Shown in pieces: positions 33,321-44,890 of a stretch of 64,000 bases of DNA (position 1 is its first letter; the number at the start of each line of letters is the position of its first letter). The DNA is from Ligula intestinalis. Lineage: Eukaryota; Platyhelminthes; Cestoda; Diphyllobothriidea; Diphyllobothriidae. The position numbers were made by a program, and so were the translations under genes. The notes below the pieces were generated by a model. It was not told where the DNA came from and made no database searches. It was given only the letters and a program-made list of their open reading frames with translations. The DNA lies in assembly GCA_036362985.1 (NCBI GenBank), contig JAYGXS010000008.1, positions 7,027,840-7,091,839 on the forward strand, given 5' to 3'.

Positions 33321-35325
33321 CTACTTATCTTTCCTCTTGAGCTGGATATGTTAATTGCACTGCTCCGAGATAGAGGCATATACGGAGACAAAAGGAAGGT
33401 AATTGAAGTGAATGGAAACTGATATAAACCAATGAAACAGGTTTATTGTTTGTTAATTGAAATCTTGCCTAAAAAGGCTAATTTTAATTGGGAGCTTTAT
33501 GAAAGTACTATAGCGGCGGTCGCAAATAACTGGCGAAAACGAACTAAAGTTTAAAGTGAATAAGATCAAGTACATCAACTAAGCATATGCAATCATTTAA
33601 AATGAAGTATACTAGGAAAGTGTAGTCATCTCTATCTCAAACAAACAATTATCGTCCAAAATAATAGTCAGCCAACCAATTTAAAATTCGAATTCACCTT
33701 TTCGAATTGTAGGTACAATTACATATCCTGTGCCTATTCGTAAGTTTTTAAGTATAATTGCGAATTGCAATATGTGTCTGGTAAATGGTCGTTCAACTGC
33801 TAAGCCAAGGCTGGGATGGCTCATAGTAGGCATAGGTAACACTATCCTATAAATGGCAGTACAGCCATGCGTCAATGAAAATGCACGTTAAGGTAAGATA
33901 ATGCATTAGGCATTTGAAGCGGTCATTCTTAAATAGCAGTTTTCTTGTCCATCCATCTTCGCCCTTGTCCAGTTACCGACGCTTATTGTTTGGGCACATG
34001 TTTCGTCTATCTTGCATAGTGGTTTTAATCTAGCATAGGACTCATTTACGGTAGGTTTCGTGGTTGTTCAAGCAAAGAATTGGTAATAGGCTCTGACCCG
34101 CCAAAGGGTTGTTTGCAAGACTATTTTATATTGCAAGGTAGTGTAGGTCAGGTACTTGTGGTGAAATGGCCTCTTATCAAACAAAGAGTAAGCTTCCAGA
34201 ACACTCAAACCTGTGGATGCCTCTTTGGGCATTATAAGAACAGTGGGCCTATTCCCCTAGGCCCTTTGCTCTTAGACTAAGACCAGTATATATCCCTTCA
34301 CGTAGGACATTCCCATCAGGGTTAGTTATCATCAGCCAGTCAACCTCAAGTGTTTTATCACCCGACTGAGAAAAATCTGTTCGTATGAACACCCTCTAAA
34401 CGTTTAAATGGTGGTTTCGTTTGACCGGGTATAGCTCATGAGGCTGAAGACACAGACGAGGTTTCGGTTTAAGCAGAAGAATTTCTAAATTATCCGATGT
34501 TTGGTTGTGCGCGCACCCAGAGGGAATTTTCCTCCGAGCTTTTAAAAATCATGCTTCGAGTTCTAAAATATCTTGGCAAACACGTCAGATTAGAGAGATT
34601 ATGTGAATGTGAATGATAATTCTTCGAAGAGTCCTTTTGATTTATCAGATTAGTCAAGACAATCCGAATACTGTCTTCGTTTAACTATTAGCGAAACTGC
34701 CGTCTGAACAATTAAAATATGTTTTATGATGACTTATATTAATCCCTACTAAGAAATGCTTTTCTTTCTCAAATTTATAGTTGTTTCGCTAGTAATAACA
34801 AAAAGCAACAACATATTTTACAAGAATTACATATTTCTTGTACCATATGTGTATAATAGAGTCTTCTACCCTTACTTTTTGAATACGCCGTTTTCCTTCA
34901 ACTTTTCAGCAGCCCTAACTTGAAGAAAAATTTGGTATGTTAATGTTTCAGCATAGTTCGAGATCTGGTTAATGTAGGTACATAACTAATTATGTTGTCA
35001 TTTTCTTCAGACATTGTTTTAATGCTCCGCAATTGGCAAAATAATTCCTCGCAGAGAAACCTAGCACTAGAAGCTAGAGTACATTGTACCATATGTGTAG
35101 ATATTGATACCCATATCCAGTAAGTGCCGATTCCACCAGTTAAATGGATGTTGAATAAGTACCACATTTCTGGCGAAAACTGGGAGGTTGAACGTTACGT
35201 GCAAATATTTCGCTCTCCATAATACGTATGCTTTCGTGGCTTGCTTACTCCGAATACCCATTTTCTGTAATATCCAAATGACGGGCATTTATCCTAAAGA
35301 CAGCCAACGTTTATTTGTTGCGGCT
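33321..35325. other. No recognisable gene
   Basis: AT-rich, with short open frames only. Nothing supported. Confidence 0.45.
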
Positions 35326-35329
35326 GCGA

Positions 35330-36180
35330 TCATGGCTAATCGATCATGACCTGGATGGCAGTTCTCCACTCGTGAAGATCCTTGGTAGCGGACCTAGATT
35401 ATATAATCCCTTCTATTCGCTAACACCGGAGGCCGAATGCAGTCGAACGCAACATCAAGGTTAACGAAGCAGACGGATGCGTCCCGGTGTGGGCATTTGG
35501 TCCACGCACATTTGCCTGCCTCTTAATCAGGATTGGCTGGGCCTCTTCCTTGTGTCATGAACAGACTGGAATCATCCGAGAAGGACGGTAGCGAAGATCT
35601 TCGTAGTGTCGTCGATAACACTTATGCGACGTTAGTTCTCGAATCTTGTTTTATTTTCCTTCTTGTAGACAGATACAGGGATGTCTGAGCATGGAGTGAA
35701 GGTGCTAGAATGTCGACACAAGACGTGTAGATTCCAGCGGGTATACCGTCTTCTCCAGGTGCGTTGTTAGTGCGTCGGTGACTTCTTCAGAAGGCGGGTC
35801 GCAAGAAACTGGGTAGGTAAAAGAGAGAAGAGATTCTTCTGTAGCTGAGTGCTGGGTTCGGTAGCGAAGTTGAGGGGGTGCCTGAAGAGTCCGCGCCGGA
35901 GCTCGACCTTGGCAAAGTTGTCATTTGAGTCGGTCAGCTACGTCCACTTGTCCCTAATCTTCTACCTTGGCAGCGCGGCATTCAAAACAGTCAATCGACA
36001 CTTTATATGACTTAATAAAACCCCGGTAAACGTAGCCTTTTCTTGTAGTAGTGTCGTCCTTACTCTGTTCATTCGATAACAGCTTCGCCCTGAGGTATTT
36101 TAAACCGTCCACTTCTTCAAGTTGAAATTCCTTAGTTATGTTAAATTCTTTATCTTAATCACGCATTTAACTTGAAATCA
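35330..36180 (-). mobile_element. RTE-like retrotransposon relic
   Basis: The reverse strand contains APGEDGIPAGIYTSCVDILA and PSLHAQTSLYLST (about 35770-35690), TRFEN..RISVIDDTTKIFATVLLG (about 35660-35570), then degraded FRAG-type sequence. This is the RT-1/RT-2 region usual in RTE-clade elements. Upstream on the same strand (36130-36000) is EEVDGLKYLRAKLLSNEQSK, a C-terminal piece of the same protein type, so the parts are out of order. Many stops. 36180-36420 may hold more of it. Confidence 0.55.
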
Positions 36181-36420
36181 TATTCGTCGTTCCAACCTTG
36201 ATAGATAAAAGGAGCCATTTAGCGACCTCTTTCATCTCGCATCATAGACTCTTCGCCACCAAAATTGGAATTTAGAAAGATTGCACCAGAGGTCATTTAG
36301 TCGGAGAGGGTGGCAAACTCTGCACTGTTATCTTTATGTAGAGCCTTATCAAAAGGTACTTCGCGCAATAGTGGAGCGGTAATAAGCCTTGGTCATGATG
36401 ACGATTGTCGTTAGTAGTGC

Positions 36421-38373
36421 CATTATCCGCCACAAGGGCCCGTGATAGACCGAATCCATCGCGTTAGTAAAGTGAACAATGCGCACGACCGTCAGCTCTT
36501 GGCAGCTATGGTGGAATTAAGGAAAAACTGCTCCTCAGTGTAAATATGTAATCCGAATATCCACGCCCAGCACGGAGTTTGACTTGGTTAGGCCTTGTCC
36601 CTAGCTGGTCACGCATAACCTGGAATCGTCGATGGGGCTTACTTAATGGTATTTCTTACTTCTCGTCTTACCTTCCAGCTTCAGGACAGTTACAGGGATG
36701 TATGAGCCCCAGTCATCAAGAAGAACTTACCTTTACTCGTCTTTTCGAGAATCTAGTTAATGTCATATTTGAAGAGAATACGCAACAGAATCAAACGTGT
36801 AGTACGCCTAACTGAACGATTGCGAGACATTGTTATGGGCCAGAACTCGCGCTTCTTTGCAGTGGTAGTAAGTCTTTATCAAAGCAGTGCTTTTTTGTCG
36901 ACACGCCCTTGAGTTCCCCACTCAGTTCCCTGGTTGGAGAACTCAATCACTGGGTAATGGTAGTGCGCACTGTCACAGTATCCTTACTGACCTCTGCGTC
37001 GGCGTTGCGGTACTATTTTTAGGACGACACAGAACGCGGGGTCAACACTAGCCGTCCTGGGGTACGCCTGACGAAGGGACTACAGCACCCGACAGCGCCA
37101 TCGCACATACACAAAGACCCGCACGCATGCGCGGTCTTCAAGGAGCCGACCATACGCGATAGGGATGAACCAATCAGAACAAAGAAAGCGGACAAAGGCC
37201 GATTATCCTGAAATGCGAGGCCCCACACGGAAGGCGAGAGTAACTGCATGTGGAGGCAACTTAATGGGCACGCAGAGAAGTTGATACATACACAGGAACT
37301 CTGCAGCAAATCTGTTCTCCGAGATCCTGTCTGCCTTCTGCTCCACACATACAACTGGGGGCATAAAAGCTATGGCCGTTGCTCCGCGACTGTGTATCTG
37401 TCAAACTCATGAACCCGTTTAGTTCACAACAAACCTTCGCATCCGCTATCCGTGTCCCGCGCTCGGGGTAGCAAGAAGTTAAGTTGACACCTAAATACAT
37501 CTTTCGGACTCCTTAATGTGGCCTTCGGGACAGTTCATTACGCGAGATCTGATGTTCCCCTTTTACTTGGCATTCCTATTCGTGTTTGCAGTCCTTGACA
37601 CAGCATCAGGGTATTTATATAATGAGTTGTCTTCACTCTACATGTAAATGGACACTTGCTACCTGACGTCTCGATATGGAAGTCATTTCCCCCTCAAAAG
37701 CTGTGTGTATTTATAGCATTCCATTGCGATTGGTTATGTTCTGTACGATCCGTGCTGGAAAAAGAAAAGCCGAGCGGCTTCTCGCAGAGAAATGGACCAA
37801 TCAGATCTGTCGAGAGCTGCGTGTGGCCACAACCAAGGCGGGACTTTATCGAGCGCACGTTCATAGAATGCAGTTCGGGCAATGCGTGCGCGTGCTCTTT
37901 TGGTCAACTGGGTCATCGCCACAGTGGGGGCATTCCCAGCACTTTTAAAAAAATACACTGCTTTTCACACCGACTTCAGAAGTTTTTTAGGGGTTGGCCA
38001 AATGCTAAAGTTTTCTGGTCGTTTAAAAATCAGCCCCTATGTGGACAAGTTATTTGGAAATAGAATTAAGATACTGGCCACAGTGGGATATCGGCTACTA
38101 TAATTACCGACCGCACAGGCTGTTTAAGCTTGCATTCGACTGCGACCTTCCCCTTTGAATTTTCGAGAGGAACATAGTGTGTGTGTGTGTGTAGGATAAT
38201 AGGCCGTGGGATAGGCTAGGGAATTCGCAATTAAAAACGATCACCAGAATCATGATTTTATTCGTCTTAGCTTCCGGACTCTTACTGGAGTTCATCGTTA
38301 ACGAAAAACAAGCAAGGGGCAGGGTCACATCAAGCGTCACAGAGCAGAATTTGCAAATCAGCCACTATTGCTC
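36421..38373. other. No recognisable gene
   Basis: Frames up to 135 codons (37656-38063, +) have no motif and overlap other open frames on both strands. A short GT run lies at 38176-38192. Nothing else supported. Confidence 0.4.
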
Positions 38374-38846
38374 TCAATCTGGAGATTCCTGCGCAGAGCC
38401 AATGCATGCCGGCGCCAGATCGATAAATCGATTGACTAAGTCCTCATCTGAGGCCCAGGCTTCAATCAATTCTCTGTCTGTCTCATTGTCGGCGTGGATG
38501 ATTATCCTTGCAGGTGCGAAGTTAAACTCGTGACCGATCTTGTAGGCGTTGGCAGCCACTTGTCACCCAGGTTATCTTTGTGTATGCGTGAACCAAGCAT
38601 GCGTGCAGTCTGCCCTGTGTAATTTTGGAGACAGTATAAGCATGGTATGCGATACACTATACCTGACTGCGCACTGGAATTTAATCGTTCCCTGAGTTTC
38701 ATCACTCGACTGTGCATGTTAGCCTTGGCGTAGTGTACAATTCCGCCGCCTAGTCCCGCAACAATGTGTTCAATCGCTTCCGAAACATCCTTTATATACG
38801 GTGGCGCATGCCGTATCGTGCAGGTTCGTTCTGGCTGGGTCCTCAA
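38374..38846 (-). pseudogene. PLE-F GIY-YIG fragment
   Basis: The minus strand reads CTIRHAPPYIKDVSEAIEHI, YAKANMHSRVMKLRERLNSS, then SGIVYRIPCLYCLQNYTGQT (GIY-YIG core, with CLYC) and ARMLGSRIHKDNLGDKW. After a frameshift near 38560 it continues with AANAYKIGHEFNFAPARIII and ELIEAWASDEDLVNRFIDLA. It is a family distinct from A-E. No RT part is adjacent. Confidence 0.75.
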
Positions 38847-38940
38847 AGGGCGAGCACGTAGCCACTAGTTTACGAAAGCCTTTGGATAGTCATTACACAA
38901 AGCTCAGACGAATGAAATTATGATTTTGGTGATTGACACG

Positions 38941-38989
38941 CCTTCTTCTTCTCCTCCTCCTCCTCCTCCTCCTCCTCCTCCTCTTCCTC
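38941..38989 (+). repeat. (TCC)n microsatellite
   Basis: CTTCTTCTTCTCC followed by a run of CCT units. It creates a spurious Pro-run open frame into the DHHC exon. Confidence 0.9.
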
Positions 38990-39221
38990 TATCTTTACAT
39001 AGACCTGGGATGCAAGCATTTGCCTCAATTCGTATAGACGATCAATTAAGTCGCTACTGTGCCTTTGAAACAGTGACTGACCTTGAGCTGACACCCAGTG
39101 CGCGCCGTTCTGACACATCCTACACAGCGACCCTCGAGTTTGTTTTCAACTCACATTCCTGTAAAATGCCGCCGCGTATTGGATCACGCTGGATAATTTC
39201 TTTTATTTTCTATTTCATAAC

Positions 39222-39242
39222 CCCCTCCCCCCCCTCCACCAG
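39222..39242 (+). promoter_or_regulatory. Candidate 3' splice acceptor in the 5' UTR of the DHHC gene
   Basis: A strong pyrimidine tract (CCCCCTCCCCCCCCTCCACC) ends in AG at 39241-39242, 46 bp before the start codon. It could accept a 5' UTR exon or, as is common in flatworms, a trans-spliced leader. No outron or donor was tested. Confidence 0.45.
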
Positions 39243-39288
39243 TCTGTGTCACCACTGTGAGACTACATTCTCCGCGAGTTCTGTCACC

Positions 39289-39652
39289 ATGGACCTGTCG
39301 AAGCTGCAGCGGTTTCTAGAACACTATTGTGCCGGCCCTGTCGTCGTCCTCCTAACCCTCACTGGTGTCTGGCTCGAGTGTTTCCTGATTGGTCCCTATT
39401 CTGTACCCTACGGCAGCGCTACTTACAACGTTCTGGTCGTGATCGGGCTCTTCTGCGCAGGCAACTTCTTGTATAATGTGGTCGCCATGATTCGTAACGA
39501 TCCGTCAATTCGCTCCGTCATGCTGTCGCATAAGCGAGGACCCGACTGGTCCTACTGTCTCCACTGTGAGTCGGTTCGTCCGCCGCGAGCCCACCACTGT
39601 CGACGCTGCGATGTCTGCATTCTACGACTTGATCATCACTGCACCTTCCTAG
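39289..39652 (+). CDS. DHHC palmitoyltransferase, exon 1
   Basis: Protein S-palmitoyltransferase of Golgi/ER membranes: the DHHC Cys carries the acyl group and passes it to substrate cysteines. The start at 39289 sits in a good context (GTCACCATGG), downstream of a possible acceptor. Residues 1-121: two transmembrane helices (about 16-34 [18 protein letters not shown] and 44-65 [20 protein letters not shown]), then the Cys-rich domain [38 protein letters not shown] is residues 115-118 (codons 39631-39642). The exon ends CTAG|GTAAGA, a consensus donor, after the first base of codon 122 (phase 1). The open frame upstream of the ATG comes from a microsatellite and is not believed to be coding. 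Confidence 0.9.
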
Positions 39653-39667
39653 GTAAGAACTTCATCT

Positions 39668-40066
39668 TCAGTATTAGTTTATTGAGGGAAAGATAGGTGA
39701 AGCCGTTGAACTCCTAATTGGTAGGAAAATGATACAACGAAAAAGGAAAAAAAACGTACATCACAGCGGGTGAAACCACAGCAGTTGTTAGCTTGTCGAA
39801 ATATTAATAAAACAGGACTACTCGCTTATTACTAGTAGTACAATGTAATGCCTGTACATGTCCATCCCTAAGTTAGCAGGTGGCTGGGGAAGGATGTGTT
39901 TGGTGCATGTCCAGTTTGCTCTTAAACGAATTTACACAGGAAGGGCGTTCCAAGCTGTATCCACTCTGCTACCGAAGAATAATTTTCGTTCATCGATCCT
40001 TGCTTTGCCAGGGTTTAGTTTAAGGGGAAGACCGCACAAAGTGGGCATATTAACGTGGGTAAAGCC
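39668..40066 (-). mobile_element. CR1 3' fragment in the DHHC intron
   Basis: Begins 15 bp after the splice donor. Reverse strand: VNMPTLCGLPLKLNPGKARI, DERKLFFGSRVDTAWNALP, matching the ORF2 C-terminus of the CR1 at 10456 with a small deletion. The tail at 39668-39725 reads, on the reverse strand, CCTACCAATTAGGAGTTCAA then CAATAAACTAATACTGAAGA. 5'-truncated. Confidence 0.75.
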
Positions 40067-40669
40067 AGAAAAGGAGCAGATGTGTTAAGCTCTCTTTCTT
40101 CTTCACTATTGTTTTTGGAAGGTGTTCCAACATTATTTGCATCTTTTACAAGCTAGATAATTTCAGTAAACTTAACTATTCAGTAACACGTTTTTACTGT
40201 ATTCCTCAACATCACTGATTAGGGATTTATTTGTAAACAAACTTTGTACACAATGCTTTTCGTGCAGTACGGCAGTATACGCAGTAAAAAAGTTGTTTCA
40301 TCTTGTAAAAAGCATTGTCTGGGGAGCCGAAACCGCGAAGCTCAGAGGATAGAGGTCCAGCTGTAGGTATTATCGAGGTGAGGTGGAGGTCCCTAAAGCT
40401 GTTAATGTATCCATCAAGACGGCCAAGTATTGATGGTCACAGAACGAGCGGACAGATGCCCTCATAAAACAAAAAAAATTGGGGTGAATTGAAAGGATCG
40501 TTGTTGCAAAATACATTGGTAAACCAGGACAGATCACAAGGAAAGTCAGAAAAAAATTGAACGACCAAGGCAAGAAAGGTTCTACGTTTAGTAAGCACCA
40601 ATATTTACATGAACGTTTTGCTGTTGCCGTCTATCACAGAAGGAAAATCCCTAGACTAACAGAAAAATA

Positions 40670-40910
40670 CAGTAGACGCCACAATTCACGCAAAATTTCG
40701 ATATAGGTGAAAAATTGATACTCCTTCGCTAATCGGTATCGACTCAGGTTGTGATACTGATTATCGTGTAGTTTATTCTGAAGTTTATTCCGTCATGGTA
40801 GGATGCGGGCTTTTTAACGAGCTTCGTTCTGACTACCAGCAGAAAGTATCTATTGTAAAAACTGGCTACTTATGTAGTGTGCGTTTTTCTCATTGATTTT
40901 GACTGTTTTT
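40670..40910 (+). mobile_element. Tigger-like MITE relic, copy 2
   Basis: TA|CAGTAGACGCCACAATTCAC, then ATGCGGGCTTTTTAACGAGC and TCTCATTGATTTTGAC. It matches 13126-13363. The right end is not found. Confidence 0.5.
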
Positions 40911-41496
40911 TATAAATTCAAATATATTTTATGGAAAGCATGCACGAAAAATTATTTCTTGTACTTGTTTGATAGCAAATTACGCCTTCCTTTAAATTTT
41001 ATCGTCAAAAAAGGTATCTCTGGGTTATGTCTTGTACTTGTACTTATTTGATAGCAAATTACGCCTTCGTTAAATTTTATACTCAACGAAAGGGTTGCTA
41101 TTTGTTTTAACAAAGGTGCTCAATCGCCGAATAATTTTCTAACGTAGTGACTGCTACACTCAAATTAAAAGGTTAAACACCGTGCACTGTGTACATCCTG
41201 TTTATTGAAAAGTACGTTTTTGACTACTGTTTGAGGAAGGAGTCACATGGTTGCCACCTCGGGCCCAGACCAAATTGGGCTTAATAAGCGGCGGGCGCAT
41301 TAACCGGAGAGTCCTAGTTGTTGATTAGCAAACGCAGGATAGGCACTATACATTACATACGTACTGTAATATGTGTAGAGCTTGGTTATGTACAAGAAAA
41401 TAATGCTGTTTTTCTATATTTTACGTTATAATAAAAAAATTTGCAACCCGTTTAAAATAAGCGGTCTAGTGTCAGTTGTTTTGGAGGAAACTTCAC

Positions 41497-42429
41497 TCAC
41501 AAGTGCTCTTTGATGTCCTTCTCCAGGCACCAGAAATCGTCGCATTTTGTGAAATCTGATGTCTGTAGACCGCGTTTCAGAGTGTAGAATGCAGCTCTCA
41601 TCTGTGCAGCAGTGGGAACTGGCTCTATGTCCTCCTCCTCCTCCTCCTCCTCCTCCTCCTCATCCTCCTCCTCATCATCATCCACAACTTCCTCATTTGC
41701 TTCTCCTCTATTCTTCACTTCTTCCTTCTAAATGCTTTCAGTGACCAAGTTCTGCTCAAAATCTTCGCTTGCTTCATCAGTGACTTCAACATCTGCATCG
41801 ATGTACACCCACTTACGAAAATCTTCCTCATGGATTCCTCGAGGAGAAGGCACCACATCGGCAGCACCAACATCAGGAGCAGCAACAACATCAGGGGTTT
41901 TAAAACCGCCTTTTCGCCAGCAGTTTTCTGTCGTGCTCTTCTTCACCTGCTTCCATGCATCTCCCAACATGTCTAGTGCTGGGAGCGAATTGACCTTGGC
42001 AACCTCAGGGCCAGTTGCTTGCTCGTTTTCATCAATTGCATCAACAATAGCCTGGCAAATGTTATGTCGAAAATAAGCTTTTAGCGTCCGAATTATGCCC
42101 TGATCGCACGGTTGTAGGACTGACATCGTGTTTGCAGGCAAAATATATACAATGATGTTCTTAAACCCATGGACCTCGACATGCGCAGAGCAGTTGTCAG
42201 CGAGAAGCAGAACTTTCCTGTTTTCCTTGCCCATTTTCAAGTCAAGATAGCGAAGCCACTGCTCCCAGATCAATCCCGTCATCCATGCATTCCCAGAGTA
42301 ATCATAAGGTATAGGTAGATCATTGACATTTTTGAGGCACCTGGGGTTTTTGTACTTCCCAATGACCAACAAATCTTCTTTTATTCCATCCATGGCACAA
42401 GTGACTAGCGCAATGATGTCTGCTGCCAT
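41497..42429 (-). pseudogene. Tigger-type DDE transposase, C-terminal part
   Basis: The frame from 42429 gives RMAADIIALVTC and VIGKYKNPRCLKNVNDLPIP (the KYKNPR motif of Tigger/CENP-B-type transposases), AWMTGLIWEQWLRYLDLKMG, then KVLLLADNCSAHVEV (second catalytic Asp) and LPANTMSVLQPCDQGIIRTL (third catalytic Asp). It ends in an acidic tail that crosses a (TCC)n microsatellite. One in-frame TAG at 41728-41730 precedes the last 76 codons. The N-terminal DNA-binding HTH and the first catalytic Asp are absent, so it cannot be active. Confidence 0.85.
41633..41692 (+). repeat. (TCC)n microsatellite in the transposase frame
   Basis: TCC and TCA units. Encodes the run of Glu/Asp in the transposase tail on the minus strand. 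Confidence 0.85.
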
Positions 42430-42565
42430 CCGAAATGGGTGTCGCCAAATTTAACTTTAAAAATGAAAACAGGGCTTATTAGCCGGCGGATTTTGCTATG
42501 CAAAATTCCGTCCAAAGCTGATGTGGGCTAATTAACCGTGGGCTTAATAGCCGGCGACTACTGTA

Positions 42566-42790
42566 TAAGGTATTAGTAGCAGTACTAACCTTGGTTTCCT
42601 TGAGTCTGGCTAGACACCGTCTGAAGGTGCGTAATGGTAGGTAGTGCAGCAGTACCAGCGCAAAACACTACTGCCACTTAAGATTAAGTAGTCGGTGTTC
42701 TGGCCTGTATTGGAGAAAGCGGCCTATGCCTGATTCCTGTTCGGTAATCTCGACTTCGTTCTTGTCACCGGTTCAAACGGGGAAAGGCTT
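42566..42790. repeat. Repeat R4, third copy
   Basis: AAGGTATTAGTAGCAGTACT, CCTTGGTTTCCTTGAG, GCAGTACCAGCGCAAAACAC and CTGGCCTGTATTGGAGAAAG match 17290-17340 and 17960-18180. The Tigger element borders it at a TA. Confidence 0.55.
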
Positions 42791-42799
42791 TAGAGTGGG

Positions 42800-43660
42800 G
42801 TAGATGGCTGCTCGTCTACTTTCACTTGCGCAAACGAGATGGCCAACAAAAGCGCACCGACCTCAAGGTTTGGCGTTCGATCCCGTACGTCAAAAACATA
42901 TCGGAAGCAGTCGGCCGTCTTCTTGCACCACTTGGAGTTGGAGTCGCACACAGGCCGGAGGCAACCATAAGGCGTCAGATAATGAAGCCGAAAGACCCAC
43001 TGCCACGGCAAGAAACATCTGGGGTCGTCTACAGGGTCTGGTGCAGTTGCGGTCCAAGCAGCTATGTCGGAGAAACTGGCAGACTTCTCAAGACGCGAAT
43101 TGCCGAACACGCGGCAGCAGTGCGTCAAAATGATGCCAGTTCTCAAGTTACGACCCATTCGTCGAGACCCGGCCAAACGTTTAAATTTGATGAGGCCGAA
43201 ATTCTCGCAAGAGGTGATAATTGGGTGAGCCGAGAACGACTTGAGTCATGGTTCACGGGCCCCCAATCCATAAACAAGCGCAACGATTTGCCCAATCCAT
43301 ATTCAATCCTGAGATTCAATTTGGCCAAAGCAAGCCGTCACTTGAGGAACGGGCAGGCCACCGCCTCATCGTACGCCAACACCGGGGAGCCAGACGGCCG
43401 AGCAATCATCACGCCCGAGTCCACCATGCTTGATGAAATTTCAACAGGTCAGAGCCCGCGTGCCGTCCAAAAAGCAATCCACGCACAAGAAGGCAATTAA
43501 CGTTAATTGTTGTTGTATGCTTGTAGTAATGACTGTGTCCTATAAATAGTGCAAACTTCTATGCATGCTTAACCTGTTTCTGCTACTCATGTCTCTGATG
43601 ACGAATTCGCGATGGGACATGGATGTTCGCTTGTATAGTAGACATAATCGAATTCGATGG
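42800..43660 (+). mobile_element. PLE-A, 5'-truncated copy
   Basis: Nuclease domain plus complete 3' end, with a TATA box at 43541-43548 and half of a hammerhead core (CTGATGA at 43595-43601). A roughly 70-bp deletion joins GCGA to TGGGACA. Same family as 13820-15415. Confidence 0.8.
42826..43500 (+). CDS. PLE-A GIY-YIG endonuclease domain (open frame of 224 codons)
   Basis: Frame open but lacking the RT, so it is part of a dead element. KRDGQQKRTDLKVWRSIPYV, SEAVGRLLAPLGVGVAHRPE, TIRRQIMKPKDPLPRQETSG, then the GIY-YIG core GVVYRVWCSCGPSSYVGETG with RLLKTRIAEHAAA, HSSRPGQTFKFDEAEILARG, WVSRERLESWFTGPQSINKR. Cys pair CSCG present. It is cleaner than the copy at 13.8 kb and gives the reference sequence for this family. 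Transcription would have to come from outside. Confidence 0.75.
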   Translation: MRKRDGQQKRTDLKVWRSIPYVKNISEAVGRLLAPLGVGVAHRPEATIRRQIMKPKDPLPRQETSGVVYRVWCSCGPSSYVGETGRLLKTRIAEHAAAVRQNDASSQVTTHSSRPGQTFKFDEAEILARGDNWVSRERLESWFTGPQSINKRNDLPNPYSILRFNLAKASRHLRNGQATASSYANTGEPDGRAIITPESTMLDEISTGQSPRAVQKAIHAQEGN

Positions 43661-43859
43661 TCGACCAAGCACTACCCATACATAGCAAAGGCTTCACACA
43701 CCACACACACACTCTACTGATGGTATGTCCGTTAAATGCGTCAACTAGTTGCCTTCTCTAACACGGTAATCCTGACAATCTAAAACACGCATCACGAACA
43801 AGAATTGAAGAGAAGCCTTCTCTTTTTAACTGACATGTATTCCTGGGAGCAAATAGGAC

Positions 43860-44720
43860 ATCTAAAATGACCTAAATTTTAACGTGCGCTGAAATCGGCA
43901 CTAGAAGACGCCTTAAGACTGCTATCACAAACGCTTTGCCGCAGCAAACTTACGCGTGCTCTTCACGAACTCTCCCCTCCTACAATTAGGAGGTAAAGAC
44001 CGACTCCCGTTGAAAGCCACATCAATATGCATCAATTCCTTCACTTGTTCCTGTGGATCATGTTATAATGGAAGCCCAGGCTGAGATATCGCTCCAATAA
44101 CGCCTTGTGTGAGTCCCGAGAGGAAGAACACGACAATATGTGTGCAACAGCAGAAGTATTTTAGTGTAAGAGGTACAACGTATTAAGGAAACGAACGCGT
44201 GTAAATGATGCCCCTTGAGCCAATCAGATTCTCTCCTGAAATAGTGGCCGGTATTATTGGCTGTTGGCTCAGTGGATGACCGTAGTTTGAATTTTGAATT
44301 ATCGATCGATTGACAGCTTGTGTACGTTCGTGTAGGCCGATCGATAGCCTGCTTGGAGTGCGGCTATGGTTTGTAAGATACTGCTTGCTATGGCTATTCG
44401 TTAGGCCGTCCTAACAGAGCAGAATAAATTAGCCGAACAACGAGGTGCCTGGAAAAGAGAGCACGTGAACACCGGCCTGGTTAAGCAGAGGTGAAACTAA
44501 ATCGGTCTTGAACTTTATTCTCGCACACCTTGTCGGTACGAATAATCGATTCGATGCTAATAAAGCCTTTCATGCTGTCCACCGGACACCAAGTAACTTC
44601 TCCAAGGGCCTTCGCCAACGGGTGCAGTGGCTATACGGCTAGCTAATCCAGTGGTGTGTTGTCAGAAGACGCTGACCTAAGCCCTTGCACTTCCGTGGCC
44701 GACACCGACGCCAGGTGGCG
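43860..44720 (+). mobile_element. PLE-B, degraded copy with insertion
   Basis: About 43930-44060 encodes FAAANLRVLFTNSPLLQLGG and SICINSFTCSCGSCYN (start of the GIY-YIG region). An insertion of about 380 bp follows (about 44063-44440), then REHVNTGLVKQR-like and HRTPSNFSKGLRQRV remnants (44455-44720) aligned with 22960-23280. The first 470 bp, including the insertion, are repeated inverted at 13364-13828. Confidence 0.65.
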
Positions 44721-44890
44721 ATGAAAATTCGCCCCAGGTTGCCGTTTGATTTGAAGGCACTTCATGGAGCTCCTCAGATTGTCCTTGTAGCACGTCTTTT
44801 CTCCTTGGCGTCGTCCATCCCTACCAAGTGTCCGCTCCAGCGTAATTGTATCTGCCTCAGCATGGCCTGGATGCTGAGAATTGCCGTTCT

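Larger units (their letters stand above)
41250..42563 (-). mobile_element. Tigger/pogo-like DNA transposon, internally deleted
   Basis: The right end is AATAGCCGGCGACTACTG|TA (42546-42563), the same terminal repeat as the MITE at 23624-24012. The left end lacks its last roughly 25 bases (GGTTGCCACCTCGGGCCCAG where the MITE has GGTTATTAAGCCCACCTCG). A related block (GGCTTATTAGCCGGCGGATT) occurs inside the right end. It encodes a truncated transposase on the minus strand. It is inserted in repeat R4 within the DHHC intron. Confidence 0.8.

Noticed and set aside
38920..39288. N-terminal extension of the DHHC protein upstream of 39289
   Set aside because: The frame runs through a (TCC)n microsatellite and a likely splice acceptor; the ATG at 39289 has a better context and gives a normal family length.
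41497..42429. A domesticated Tigger-type host gene
   Set aside because: It lacks the HTH and the first catalytic Asp, has an in-frame stop, and sits between recognisable element ends.
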